From: Candidatus Brachybacter algidus
GTDB taxonomy: Bacteria > Bacteroidota > Bacteroidia > Chitinophagales > Saprospiraceae
Reading direction: 5' to 3'
NCBI GenBank assembly: GCA_016711705.1
Contig: JADJSK010000013.1
Location: forward strand, 186,001-250,000
Length of the DNA: 64,000 nt
Positions 54,116 to 63,977 of the stretch are shown one piece after another. The first letter of the stretch is position 1. Every line of letters begins with the position of its first letter. Both the position numbers and the translations under genes were made by a program. The notes beneath the pieces were generated by a model. That model did not search any database, was not told where the DNA came from, and was given only the letters and a program-made list of their open reading frames with translations.

Positions 54116-54613
54116 TTTTTTAATTATTTTTTTCGTTCACGCTGGTGCAAATCTGTGAATAGAGAATTTTCTAAGCTAATATACAAATTTACAATATCAG
54201 TGGATAAAATACAAACATTAAAGCAGGGCTTATTGTTTTTTAAGAATATGAAATCTGCATACAACCGCTGGAGCCAGTTTGTAACTGGTGGCATTACCAA
54301 AGTTGAGAATTAATTTTTTTAAAAAGCAAGAGCTCCAACGTTTTGCAAGTTTTTAATATATGCTTAATAAAAAATAATATCGTGTCTTCACAAGGTTACC
54401 AGTCAGAGACTGGCGCCAACGTGCTAATTTGATATTTATGGTTTTATTTAAACTTTCCGGATAATTGATTGCAATGAAATGAGAACCGGGTTGATTGGAA
54501 TAGATGATTAACTTGTACCATGATAAATAATGTTATTGCTCCATAAATATTATATACAATCTTTCATCTCAGCGTTCAATTCCCTCCCACTTCAGTTGGT
54601 GGATAGATCAAAA
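54116..54613. repeat. Intergenic region with interspersed repeats
   Basis: 498 nt. One full copy of the palindromic repeat 'CAAGGTTACCAGTCAGAG' + ACTGGCGCCAACGTG at about 54389-54423, and a relic 'GGAGCCAGTTTGTAACTGG' near 54271. No gene is seen. Confidence 0.6.
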
Positions 54614-55657
54614 TTAACTCTCTTGCTCATAATATATCTTATAATATTTCCTTCCGCTTTCATCCATTCCCTGCTCAATTAATTCCTTATCACCATGGAT
54701 GTAAATGTGAAAATTCTTATCCAATTTCAGGACTGATTTAAAGGCAGCAGCTTGCTTTTTTAACGCGGGAATGGAAATGGAGAAGGTATCAGATATTTCT
54801 ACATCATGCGCTTCCCTGTATGATTCATCGAATTTTCGGAAGGATTCGCGCACATTGCTGTCTCCAAAAACTTCATTCTCAAAATCATCTTTATTGAAAT
54901 CATCATTTTTTTTGAAATAATCTACAGAGCGATTGAGCAAGTCGATCTGATCAGCCTTGGTAACTTCAAAGTCCTCTGCCATTTGTTTTGTGACAAACTG
55001 TTTGGCGAGGCCAAGGAATTGATTCGTTTGATAAAAATCATTCGTGATGGGCTGAATACTCAGAAAATCATCCTTCCAGTATGCGGCTTCAGTACTTTTA
55101 TTCAAATTGTCGATGATGCAAAGTTGATAACCTTTTGCCTTGTCCACGTTAAATATGAGGCAACCTTTGTCGAGTTTGTTGATGTTGATACCCTCATCAT
55201 AATTGATCTGATCATCGGTATTTTTGACATTAACTTTCAGGTAATCTTCCTTGGTTTCAGATTTAAATATTCCAATACAATCCGTCAATTCGTCGTCCAA
55301 TAAACCATCTTTCAAGTATGCAATATACAATTCACCGCCCTTAACTTTTGGATGTGTGGTGCTGTTGTACAAGTGAAGCGCAATGGTTTTGCTTAATTCG
55401 TATAATTGATCCGGGTCTTTAAATAATTTTGCAGCTAACATATAAATCTCGTTCTGCTCCAGGCCAACTTCATTTTTAAAATGAAACATTTCGTTGCCGG
55501 AAAATGAGTTGAGGAAATATCTTTTCATTAACCTTACCAACCCTTCTTCACCTATATCTACCGGTGATTGGGAGAAGTCAAGACCTTCTTCATACGTTTT
55601 ATTTCCTACCTGATGGACAGACAAGGATGTGAGCGTCGTATTGTCAAACTGCAGCAT
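54614..55657 (-). CDS. Nucleoid-associated protein (NdpA/YejK-like)
   Basis: 347 residues. Matches the NdpA family: 'VHQVGNKTYEEGLDFSQSPV', 'LMKRYFLNSFSGNEMFHFKN', 'LYELSKTIALHLYNSTTHPK' and 'GCLIFNVDKAKGYQLCIIDN'. Roughly the family's usual length. Binds nucleoid DNA in other bacteria; exact function unknown. Monocistronic. Confidence 0.9.
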   Translation of the reverse strand: MLQFDNTTLTSLSVHQVGNKTYEEGLDFSQSPVDIGEEGLVRLMKRYFLNSFSGNEMFHFKNEVGLEQNEIYMLAAKLFKDPDQLYELSKTIALHLYNSTTHPKVKGGELYIAYLKDGLLDDELTDCIGIFKSETKEDYLKVNVKNTDDQINYDEGININKLDKGCLIFNVDKAKGYQLCIIDNLNKSTEAAYWKDDFLSIQPITNDFYQTNQFLGLAKQFVTKQMAEDFEVTKADQIDLLNRSVDYFKKNDDFNKDDFENEVFGDSNVRESFRKFDESYREAHDVEISDTFSISIPALKKQAAAFKSVLKLDKNFHIYIHGDKELIEQGMDESGRKYYKIYYEQES

Positions 55658-55786
55658 AAATCTTTTTTAGTTAAGAGATACAAATAAACCGCTTTTGCAG
55701 TAAAGTTGTTTCATTCCTGAAGAAGAGATTGGGCAGCATTTCTTTTTCACAAACTATTTATAAAAATAATTTCTAGCAGGCATTCA

Positions 55787-57736
55787 TTATAATTTGATGA
55801 ATTTTCCTGTACTACGAAGCCCATCCTTGCTTATGAATTCATAGAAATAAATACCCGGTGTGAATGATTTCACATCCACGTTCACCATCCTTTCCATATT
55901 TGTGTGCCGACCCTCATATTTAATTATTCCTTGCAGATCAATTAAGTGGAGATTTAGAGGAATATTTTTGACCTTGCTCATATTAAAACTGAGAAAATCT
56001 CCAACAGGATTTGTTAATATTTTTATTTCCGGAAGTTGATTTTTTGAAGTGTTCATACCGGTCTGAATCATTAATTCAATACAAACCTCTTCGCTCGCAC
56101 CACATGGATAGAAGGCTTGTACACATAGGGTGTATGTCCCTTCGTTGACAATATCCAAAGTGATAATGCCGGTGTCTATATCCGTAAAATTTACTCCGGG
56201 AGGAATAGCCCAAATAAACTCTGTGCCAAGCGGATAATCTCCTATGTTCTCCACTTCATACATGTACTTACCTAATTGAGGATTGATCACAGAAGATTTG
56301 ATGATCGGCGCTACCATTGGTGCGTCTTCATTTTCAATAATGAAACTAAAGTCGCGTGTGCAAATTATTTTGTCTGTCAAGCCAATCAGCTCCTTAGGAT
56401 TAGAAAATGTAGATGTGACCAAAAGTGTATAAATCCCCGGCTTGCCGACTTCTATACTTCGCAGAGTCCCTAGGATGTTGCCACTTTCATCTCTCCATAC
56501 ATATGTTTCATCCAGTAAGTCGTGCGCTGAAATAATATTGCCTTCCAAGGACAATGTTGCTTTATCATCGGATATGCAAGGAAGTGAATTTCTGTCAGCG
56601 AGAATTTCCAAAGTAGCAGCATCATTTTTCGAAACGATCAGTCCTGCAGGAAATGGGCAGCGATTATTGCTCTCAAATATCACGTCTTCATAAAGTGAAT
56701 CAACCATATAATTCACACCCTGATAATTAAAAAATTGCTGACCATCACAAATGACGACATCGTATATAATGTCAATTGGCACAGAACGCTCAGCGACAGT
56801 CAGCGTAACCGAGGAGACACAAATCAATGGCCCGGAATATGGAAGGCTATCATATATACCGGGTGCATATAAATGGCCTTGGTACAAAGCGGAATCCCCT
56901 GGACAGGTATAGACACTTTCTTCGATATGATTACCATCGACCACTTCTATGTCCCAGCACATGGATTGGCCGATCTCATCACAGCTATTGGTCGCAGTGA
57001 CACACAATTGGTAGGTGCCCAGCGGTCTTCCGCCCATAGAAAAGTTAATCTCTGGAAGATCAGAAGTCTTAATAATTCCGTCAAAGGTCCAGGTATAATT
57101 ATTGGCAAATTGAAATCCTGCGAAATTATAATGCCCGGTTTGCTCAGGGCAGACTGTCAGGTCACCGCTTAAAACTGAGTCTAAAGGTGCTCCAACTGAG
57201 ACATTTGCTACACCAGTTGCGCTTTGAAAAATATAATTACACGTCGCTCCATTGGCACCATCTATGACTAAGTAATAAAGATTACCGGGAACAACCTCGG
57301 CATAAATATTGAAAGGTGTATTTGGAGGTATAACGGGAAATGATTGGCAAGCTATTGTATTGAAATAATTACCACATTGGTCATACAAGGCCCATTGTGT
57401 CCCACCCGTGCAAACATTGTTAGTGATAATTAGATCGATAAAACCGCTGTCATCAGCAACGAAGGAAATCCACATTGGGTTATTTAGCACCGAGTTTGCA
57501 GCGCAAAATGGAATAGGATTAGGAAGTGGCAAGGCATCATCGCTGTTTAAACAGAGCCCTACAAGGTCACATGCGAATGCGTTGCCATTACCAAAAACTG
57601 CTTGTGCAGCTGTGAAACAATCATTGGCAGGAATGACATTTAGTTCGGGGTTGCATTGACCTGAAGTGTCATTTATTATTGTAAATGAAATGAAGAATGC
57701 TAGTAAGGATTTAGTTAAATTTTTGAAAGTTGTCAT
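55787..57736 (-). CDS. T9SS-secreted Ig/PKD-like repeat protein
   Basis: 649 residues. Signal peptide (about 1-26). The first ~180 residues ('VIPANDCFTAAQAVFGNGNA', 'PMWISFVADDSGFIDLIITN', 'VVPGNLYYLVIDGANGATCN') form a jelly-roll domain typical of large Bacteroidota adhesin-like proteins. PKD-like Ig domains follow ('NYTWTFDGIIKT', 'PGIYDSLPYSGPLICVSSVT'). C-terminal T9SS sorting domain ('IKILTNPVGDFLSFNM' to 'STGKFIKL'). Likely surface-attached or secreted; no enzymatic motif. Confidence 0.9.
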   Translation of the reverse strand: MTTFKNLTKSLLAFFISFTIINDTSGQCNPELNVIPANDCFTAAQAVFGNGNAFACDLVGLCLNSDDALPLPNPIPFCAANSVLNNPMWISFVADDSGFIDLIITNNVCTGGTQWALYDQCGNYFNTIACQSFPVIPPNTPFNIYAEVVPGNLYYLVIDGANGATCNYIFQSATGVANVSVGAPLDSVLSGDLTVCPEQTGHYNFAGFQFANNYTWTFDGIIKTSDLPEINFSMGGRPLGTYQLCVTATNSCDEIGQSMCWDIEVVDGNHIEESVYTCPGDSALYQGHLYAPGIYDSLPYSGPLICVSSVTLTVAERSVPIDIIYDVVICDGQQFFNYQGVNYMVDSLYEDVIFESNNRCPFPAGLIVSKNDAATLEILADRNSLPCISDDKATLSLEGNIISAHDLLDETYVWRDESGNILGTLRSIEVGKPGIYTLLVTSTFSNPKELIGLTDKIICTRDFSFIIENEDAPMVAPIIKSSVINPQLGKYMYEVENIGDYPLGTEFIWAIPPGVNFTDIDTGIITLDIVNEGTYTLCVQAFYPCGASEEVCIELMIQTGMNTSKNQLPEIKILTNPVGDFLSFNMSKVKNIPLNLHLIDLQGIIKYEGRHTNMERMVNVDVKSFTPGIYFYEFISKDGLRSTGKFIKL

Positions 57737-58000
57737 GGTGCTTAAATATATGATGGGATAAATATTGGTTAATTAGGGTAAGAAATTTTGAGCGAAATAA
57801 TTTGAAAATTACATGAGTGAATAAGTTAATTGATAGTATAAAATGGGTTTGATGGGTTAAGATAAGAATTGTTGGCGTAAAAGAATTAGTTACTGGGATA
57901 ATTTAACATTTGATGGCAGGCAATTGGTAATCCGTAATGGGTAATCGGTAATGAACAACAACGATCAGAACGATAAATATCAGCGTTTAATAATATTTAG

Positions 58001-58640
58001 AATCACGCTTGCCTGCCAACAAAGACAGGGATTTAACGGATTAATGGATTTCGCAGAATAGAGCAAGTAATAATCTGTGTCATCAGTGTAATCAGTATAA
58101 TCTGTGATTCAGACAAAGAAATATTCAGAATCACGCTTGCCTGCCAACAAAGGCAGGGATTTAAAGGATTATTGGATTTCACTAAAATGCGTTAGTAATA
58201 ATCTGTGTCATCAGTGTAATCAGTATAATCTGTGATTCAGACAAAGAAATATTTAGAATCACGCTTGCCTGCCAACAAAGGCAGGGATTTAACGGATTAA
58301 AGGATTTCGCAGAATAGAGCAAGTAATAATCTGTGGCATCAGTGTAATCAGTATAATCTGTGATTCAGACAAAGAAATATTTAGAATCATATTCGCCTGC
58401 TAACAAAGGCAGGGATTTCACGGATCAAAGGATTTCACGGAATTGTGCTTGTAATAATCTGTGCCATCAGTGTAATCAGTATAATCCGTGATTCAGACAA
58501 AGAAATATTTAGAATCATACTCGCCTGCTAACAAAGACAGGGATTTAACGGATTAAAGGATTTCACGGAATAGTGTTAGTAATAATATGTGATATCAGTG
58601 TAATCTGTATAATCTGTGATTCAGACAAAGAAATATTTCC
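58001..58640. repeat. Five-copy tandem array of a 128-bp unit
   Basis: The string AATCA(C/T) that begins the unit occurs at 58001, 58129, 58257, 58385 and 58513, exactly 128 bp apart. Each unit has a CCTGC(C/T)AACAAAG(G/A)CAGG stem-loop core, then ATTTAACGGATTAAAGGATTTC, then a 'CAGTGTAATCAGTATAATC' / TGTGATTCAGAC tail. The core is shared with the arrays at 21.3 and 36.9 kb. The 260 nt before it (57737-58000) have GGTAATGGGTAAT runs only. No coding frame. Confidence 0.92.
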
Positions 58641-58649
58641 CCTTTTAGT

Positions 58650-58657
58650 TACCTTTG
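58650..58657 (+). promoter_or_regulatory. Candidate -7 box upstream of recN
   Basis: TACCTTTG matches the Bacteroidota -7 consensus TAnnTTTG exactly and lies 27 nt before the recN ATG (58685), giving a plausible short leader. A clear -33 TTTG is not found, because the preceding repeat array abuts it. Confidence 0.4.
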
Positions 58658-58684
58658 GCCGGTAAATAAAAGCTAAAGCTCCAT

Positions 58685-60343
58685 ATGCTCCAACGTATCA
58701 AAGTCAAGAATTACGCCATCATCGATGAGTTGACCATTGACTTTAATCCTCATTTTAATATCATCACCGGTGAGACAGGTGCCGGAAAATCTATCCTCCT
58801 CGGAGCACTGGGACTCATCCTGGGCAATAGAGCCGATAGCAAGACCTTCTTCAACAAGGAGGAAAAATGCATCGTCGAAGCAGACTTTCAGATCAAAGAA
58901 TATGATATGAAGTCATGGTTTACGGAAAATGACCTCGACTACGAAGACCTTACCATCATCCGTCGCGAGATACAGCCCGCCGGCAAAAATAGAGTATTCA
59001 TCAATGATACACCCGTCACCCTGCAGCAACTGCAGGACCTCACACAGCAGCTGGTTGATATCCATCAACAATTCAGCTTGTATGATATCCAAAAACCTGC
59101 CTATCAATTGACACTCTTCGATGCTTATGCAGGGAATAAATTATTGTCAGCAGAATACGGAGAAAAATATAAAAAATTAAATGGATTAAATAAGGAGTTA
59201 AAAGAACTGGAGGAACGGAAACTAAAATCCATCCAGGAGGCGGACTACCTTACTTTTCAACTCAATGAACTTAACGCGGTGCCATTTGAATCAATGGATC
59301 AGGCGGCCATGGAGGATGAATTGAACCTCATCGAAAATGCAGAAACGATTCGGACCACTTCAGGTGCCGCTTATTTGGCATTGTACGAAAACGATATAAA
59401 TATCATCAGTGCCCTGGATGATATCATTTCCAATTTCAGCCCGATCGCAAAAGTTTCTACCACTATTTCAGAGATTTACGACAGACTGCATTCTTCCAAA
59501 ATAGAACTGCAGGAATTGTCCCAGGATATCAACCACCTTGCCGAAAGTACGGAGATAGATGAAGAACGGGCTGTCGCGATCAAAGAAACGCTGGATCAAT
59601 TGTACAAACTCCAAAGTAAACACCAGGTCAAGGACGTGGCGGCTTTGACTACCTTAAAGGAAGATCTGGAGTCTAAACTTCAGAATTTTGATGAGCTGGA
59701 TGATGCCATTGCTGCTATCCATCTCGATCTGAAAGCCCTCGAAAAAATGTTGTTTGAACTGGCAAATAAGCTTTCAAAGGCACGAAAGGAACACATCAAG
59801 CCTTTTACAGAAACTTTGCACAAGTTGCTCAGTGAATTGGGAATGCCTCATGCGCAGTTTGTTGTCGAAATGAAGCCTGCGGATAAACTAACTACCTCCG
59901 GTACTGATCAAGTCCAGTTTTTATTTGCAGCGAACAAGGGTTCCATTCCGGCACCTATAAAAGATGTGGCGTCAGGCGGTGAGATTTCGAGACTGACACT
60001 TTCTGTGAAATCACTTGTCGCAGCCGCTATTCCACTCCCATCACTTATATTTGATGAGATAGATACAGGATTGGGAGGGGAGATTGCTTTGAAAATGTCT
60101 GTCATTCTGCAAAATATGTCCAAGGATCACCAATTGATCGCCATCACACATTCACCGCAATTGGCATCCAAGGCAAATAAACATTTGTTTGTCTTCAAAG
60201 AAATTGTTGGAGATAAGACCTTTACTCAGATTAAGGAATTATCTTTGGACGAGCGGATAGAAAATATAGCTATCATGTTATCGACCAAGCCACCTTCCAA
60301 GGCGGCTATAGAAAACGCAAAAGAACTCATTGCGCAAGCATAG
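58685..60343 (+). CDS. recN: DNA repair protein RecN
   Basis: 552 residues, an SMC-like ATPase for double-strand break repair. Walker A 'GETGAGKSILLGALGLILGN' (about 30-49), long central coiled coil (about 155-370), ABC signature 'DVASGGEISRLTLSVKSL', Walker B 'LPSLIFDEIDTGLGGEIAL' and a final 'LIAITHSPQLASKANKHLFV'. Length is normal. fabI follows 38 nt downstream on the same strand; promoter candidate at 58650. Confidence 0.97.
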   Translation: MLQRIKVKNYAIIDELTIDFNPHFNIITGETGAGKSILLGALGLILGNRADSKTFFNKEEKCIVEADFQIKEYDMKSWFTENDLDYEDLTIIRREIQPAGKNRVFINDTPVTLQQLQDLTQQLVDIHQQFSLYDIQKPAYQLTLFDAYAGNKLLSAEYGEKYKKLNGLNKELKELEERKLKSIQEADYLTFQLNELNAVPFESMDQAAMEDELNLIENAETIRTTSGAAYLALYENDINIISALDDIISNFSPIAKVSTTISEIYDRLHSSKIELQELSQDINHLAESTEIDEERAVAIKETLDQLYKLQSKHQVKDVAALTTLKEDLESKLQNFDELDDAIAAIHLDLKALEKMLFELANKLSKARKEHIKPFTETLHKLLSELGMPHAQFVVEMKPADKLTTSGTDQVQFLFAANKGSIPAPIKDVASGGEISRLTLSVKSLVAAAIPLPSLIFDEIDTGLGGEIALKMSVILQNMSKDHQLIAITHSPQLASKANKHLFVFKEIVGDKTFTQIKELSLDERIENIAIMLSTKPPSKAAIENAKELIAQA

Positions 60344-60381
60344 ATCAAAATAAAATTATTAATAAAGAGAATCTTAAACTT

Positions 60382-61185
60382 ATGTCAAACGATCTTTTAA
60401 AAGGAAAAAAAGGAATAATATTCGGAGCACTTGATGAAAACTCACTTGCATGGAAAGTTGCTGAAACGTGTCATGCTCAGGGAGCTTCTATCGTATTGAC
60501 CAATGCACCCGTAGCCCTTCGTTTCGGACAAATCAATGTATTGTCTGAAAAAATTGGCGCTCCTGTCATCCCTGCTGATGCAACTTCCAATGAGGACATC
60601 GCAAAATTAATTGACGGCAGTTTAGAACATTTTGGTGGAAAGATCGACTTCGTCTTACACAGTATAGGCATGTCTGTCAATATGCGCAAAGACAAACATT
60701 ATACTGATTTGAATTACGAGTTCATGCAGAAGACTTTTGATATCTCTGCGATCTCATTTCACAGGATCATGCATGAATTATATACTAAGGATGCCATGGC
60801 TGATTGGGGCAGCATCGTAGCCTTGACATACATCGCTGCCCAAAGAATCTTCCCTGATTATAGTGAAATGGCTGATGCTAAGGCATTGTTGGAATCTTTC
60901 GCCCGCAACTTCGGATATCACTTCGGCATGCGCAATAAAGTAAGGGTCAATACGATCTCTCAGTCACCAACTATGACGACTGCCGGAAGTGGAGTCAAAG
61001 GATTTAAGGATTTTTACTCCTACGCAGATGATATGTCACCTTTAGGGAATGCAAGTGCTGAAGCCTTTTCAGATTATTGTGTCACTTTATTTTCGGATTA
61101 TACCAAATATGTAACCATGCAGAATTTATACCACGATGGTGGATTCTCAAGTATGGGTATCAATCCGAAAGTGTTGGAGATGTAG
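60382..61185 (+). CDS. fabI: Enoyl-[acyl-carrier-protein] reductase
   Basis: 267 residues, SDR fold of the FabI type: 'KGIIFGALDENSLAWKVAET' for NADH binding, 'FVLHSIGMSVNMRKDKHYTD', and the catalytic Tyr-x6-Lys in 'PDYSEMADAKALLES' (Tyr160, Lys167) instead of the usual 'PNYNVMGVAKAALE'. C-terminal 'YVTMQNLYHDGGFSSMG' is as in other Bacteroidota FabI. Catalyses the last reduction in fatty-acid elongation. Probably co-transcribed with recN (38 nt). Confidence 0.93.
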   Translation: MSNDLLKGKKGIIFGALDENSLAWKVAETCHAQGASIVLTNAPVALRFGQINVLSEKIGAPVIPADATSNEDIAKLIDGSLEHFGGKIDFVLHSIGMSVNMRKDKHYTDLNYEFMQKTFDISAISFHRIMHELYTKDAMADWGSIVALTYIAAQRIFPDYSEMADAKALLESFARNFGYHFGMRNKVRVNTISQSPTMTTAGSGVKGFKDFYSYADDMSPLGNASAEAFSDYCVTLFSDYTKYVTMQNLYHDGGFSSMGINPKVLEM

Positions 61186-61563
61186 ATGTTAGATTCTAGA
61201 TACTAGACTCTAGATACTAGACTCTAGACTCTAGAGGTCAGAAATTAGAAATCAGAAATCAGAAATCTGAATTCAGAATTCAGAGGTCAGAGGTCCGAAA
61301 GAGGAGAATTGGTTGATAAATAGATGGTGGTAATAGGTGAGGGTGTGAAAAGATTGCAACAGTTTTGCATTACCCATTACCCATTACCCATTACCCATTA
61401 CCCATTACCCATTACCCATTACCAATTACTCATTACTTATCAACAACAAGTTATTAGAAGTCAGAAGTCTGAAACATGGACTTTCAACAGTTGGTAAACA
61501 TTATCAGTCATTTAGCATTTAACATGCGACATTCAAGTTAACTAACTTTAAAAAAATCAAGAA
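61186..61563. repeat. Intergenic simple-repeat tract
   Basis: 378 nt made of short tandem strings: ACTCTAGAT(A/-)CTAG variants (61190-61235), TCAGAAATCAGAAATCAGAA variants (61237-61300) and about eight head-to-tail CATTACC heptamers (61368-61423). The heptamer is also present at 37432-37471. No gene is seen. Confidence 0.85.
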
Positions 61564-61938
61564 ATGGAAAAAAACAAAAAACAGTTTGGGGTATGGATGG
61601 ATTCGCGCCATGCATCAGTAGTTGGAAGAGAAGGAGTTGACTCAGGAGACTTCGCACTTCTTGGACATTTTAAAAATGCAGGACCGGATAGTAATTCTAA
61701 TGAAAATGCTGCCCATAACCAAGAAATTGCGCTAACCCACAAGTTTTTCAAAGAGATAACGAGCGTTATGCAGAATGTTGATGAGATTCACATAACAGGT
61801 ACCGGTCAAATCCAGGAACAATTTATGAAATACCTTGCTGAAACGGCTCAATATAAAAATGTTGTTTCAAGTGAGAGCACTTCTAATAAGATGGACGATG
61901 CTCATCTGGTTGAATATATCAGTGAGTATTTCAAATAA
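61564..61938 (+). CDS. Small conserved protein, possibly eRF1-domain-3-like
   Basis: 124 residues, acidic, no signal or membrane helix. 'FGVWMDSRHASVVGREGVDS', 'FALLGHFKNAGPDSNSNENA', 'HITGTGQIQEQFMKYLAETA' and 'KMDDAHLVEYISEYF' suggest a compact alpha/beta fold; the 'GTGQIQEQF' turn and 'W-D-x-x-x-A' start loosely recall the host-attachment/eRF1 C-terminal-domain superfamily. The clean start and conserved look support a real gene. Function unknown; a link to translation stress is speculation. Confidence 0.75.
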   Translation: MEKNKKQFGVWMDSRHASVVGREGVDSGDFALLGHFKNAGPDSNSNENAAHNQEIALTHKFFKEITSVMQNVDEIHITGTGQIQEQFMKYLAETAQYKNVVSSESTSNKMDDAHLVEYISEYFK

Positions 61939-62550
61939 GTTACTTAAGCCTCGAAATTATTTCATTCATATTTTTGAATATCAAATAGTTAGTTAATTTT
62001 TGAATTCTTATCCTTTTGGCTAAACGTTGGCATCTGCTGTACACAACCATCAGGGTTTTATTCTAATTTCTAACTTCTGATTTCTAACTTTTGATTTCTA
62101 ATTTCTAACTTTAGAATGAGTAACAGCGCCACGTTAAAAGTTTCATTTCTAATCTTGAAACTTTAATTTAGTAATATTCTTTCAAAGAATCTTAGACCAC
62201 AAGCGTAATGTTTGTGGTTTTTTTTAAAATAATTTTATGGTTACTATTTTGATAGGTCGAAATTGAATTAAAGAATGATGCAACTAAAAAGATTTTTAGA
62301 TTAAGTTTTATCTTGTAGAATATCGTACTCTATCTAAAGACATTACATATTTTAATTTGTAAATACTGTTATAAATCACTAGCTGTCAGTTGTGATTAAT
62401 TAAAGCTAAAACCATCTTAAATTCTGGCAGAAATTCCTTTTTAATAACTTTTTAATAATTTTGCTGTATGCAGACGGCATATTGTGCCTATCTTCGCGAT
62501 TAGTTGTTGCTTATAACTCATAATTATAAACCTAATTTTTATTTACATCG
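61939..62550. other. Intergenic region before the haloperoxidase gene
   Basis: 612 nt. Includes a simple repeat TTCTAACTTCTGATTTCTAA (around 62068-62112) and a terminator-like hairpin at 62196-62225. The AT-rich stretch 62226-62550 presumably carries the haloperoxidase promoter, but no exact TAnnTTTG with a well-spaced -33 was found. Confidence 0.5.
62196..62225 (+). terminator. Rho-independent terminator
   Basis: The stem ACCACAA / TTGTGGT, with a 9-nt loop, is followed by a run of eight T. It lies about 258 nt after the small conserved gene and is a plausible 3' end for its transcript. Confidence 0.68.
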
Positions 62551-63930
62551 ATGAAACATTTAAACTTATTAGTATTCCTTTTCTTAGCAATATTTATTGC
62601 TGGTTGCGAAAAGGGTGAAGAAAATACACCCACCAAAGAAGCAATAAAAGTATCTACATTTGATCATAAAATAATAAATAGCTGGAACCAGACATTTCTT
62701 GAAGTAGAAAGGTATTCAAGTGGTTACAGACCTGGTCCCGCACCTAGAGGACTTGCATATGTTGGCTTGGCAGCTTATGAAGTTTGTGTTGTAGGAATGC
62801 CAGCTTATAGATCAATGAGTGGCGTCTGGCCTGGTTTTAATGTACCTGCAGCAGACCCAAATCTTGACTACAACTATCCTTTGGCTATAAATGCTTCTTA
62901 TCATTATCTTTTGCCACTTTTCTTTAGTAAGGCTACTGAGCAACAAAAGGCACAGGTAGAAACAACTTATGCTAACAACTTAGCTAAATATTCTAAAAAC
63001 GTTTCCCAAGATATCATCGCTCGCTCAGAGGCAAGAGGTGCAGAAGTAGCAGAGATCATATGGAATTACGCCAAAACTGATGTAATCGGTCATGAACATT
63101 ATTTGAACCCCTTCCAAGGATATGACTGGAGAGAGCACACTTCATCTGTGGGGCATTGGGTGCCTACTTTTCCTGGACCGGGAGAAGCTATGGGTGGAGT
63201 CTGGGGAAAGGCCAGAACATTTGCTCTCAAATCTGATGCTGAGAAAATTTGCGCAGCACCGCTTCCATTTTCAGAAGATACGAAATCAGAATTTTATGCT
63301 CAGGCACTTGAAGTATATGCACAGAATACTCCTACTTATTCATATGAAAAAGAATGGGTTGCAGAATATTGGAGTGATGACTTTGTGAATCTGACATTCA
63401 GCCCCGGTCCACGTTGGATAGCAATAGCAATGCAAGTATTCGATATAAACGAATCTAATCTTGAAGAGGCTGTAGTGACGGTCGCAAAGATTGGCGTCGC
63501 CGTTAATGATGCCTCCGTCGGATGCTGGAATTCTAAATATTATTATAATCTTGAAAGACCTCAGACTTATATCCGAAGAGTTATGGATCCAAATTGGATC
63601 CCATCCTTATATAACCCGATGACCAATGAAGAGGGGAATACACCATCTTTCCCGGCATATCCTTCCGGACACGCGACAATGGCCTCTGCTGCTGCAGAAA
63701 TCCTTGCAAGTCAATTTGGATATGGCTATGCAATGTCTGATAAATGTCATGAGTATAGAACAGAGTTTACAGGCAAACCACGTAGTTTTCCAAGTTTCTT
63801 TGCCATGGCACAAGAAGCTGCCTGGTCCAGAGTACCACTGGGAGTGCATCTTAGAATGGATTCAGAAGCGGGGATTACTTATGGTACAGAGATAGGAAGA
63901 AAAGTGAATAATCTGCCTTGGAAAAAATAA
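62551..63930 (+). CDS. Vanadium-dependent haloperoxidase/PAP2-type lipoprotein
   Basis: 459 residues. Lipoprotein signal 'FLAIFIAGCEKGEE' (lipidated Cys near 19). The helical vanadate/phosphate-binding core has 'KYYYNLERPQTYIR' (R/K...RP), 'SFPAYPSGHATMASAAAEIL' (PSGH) and 'SRVPLGVHLRMDSEAG' (SRxxxGxHxxxD), as in Bacteroidota vanadium haloperoxidases and acid-phosphatase relatives. It may halogenate or dephosphorylate small molecules at the cell surface; sequence alone does not decide between the two. Confidence 0.92.
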   Translation: MKHLNLLVFLFLAIFIAGCEKGEENTPTKEAIKVSTFDHKIINSWNQTFLEVERYSSGYRPGPAPRGLAYVGLAAYEVCVVGMPAYRSMSGVWPGFNVPAADPNLDYNYPLAINASYHYLLPLFFSKATEQQKAQVETTYANNLAKYSKNVSQDIIARSEARGAEVAEIIWNYAKTDVIGHEHYLNPFQGYDWREHTSSVGHWVPTFPGPGEAMGGVWGKARTFALKSDAEKICAAPLPFSEDTKSEFYAQALEVYAQNTPTYSYEKEWVAEYWSDDFVNLTFSPGPRWIAIAMQVFDINESNLEEAVVTVAKIGVAVNDASVGCWNSKYYYNLERPQTYIRRVMDPNWIPSLYNPMTNEEGNTPSFPAYPSGHATMASAAAEILASQFGYGYAMSDKCHEYRTEFTGKPRSFPSFFAMAQEAAWSRVPLGVHLRMDSEAGITYGTEIGRKVNNLPWKK

Positions 63931-63946
63931 TTATTTCGAAATGACT

Positions 63947-63977
63947 AAATACCTTGGTGGAATCGCCAGGGTATTTT
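63947..63977 (+). terminator. Terminator of the haloperoxidase gene
   Basis: An 11-bp stem AAATACCTTGG / CCAGGGTATTT (one G-U pair) with an 8-nt loop, followed by a T-rich stretch, starts 17 nt after the stop codon. Confidence 0.8.

Noticed and set aside
58001..58640. CRISPR array
   Set aside because: The whole 128-bp unit repeats, so there are no unique spacers, and no cas genes lie nearby.
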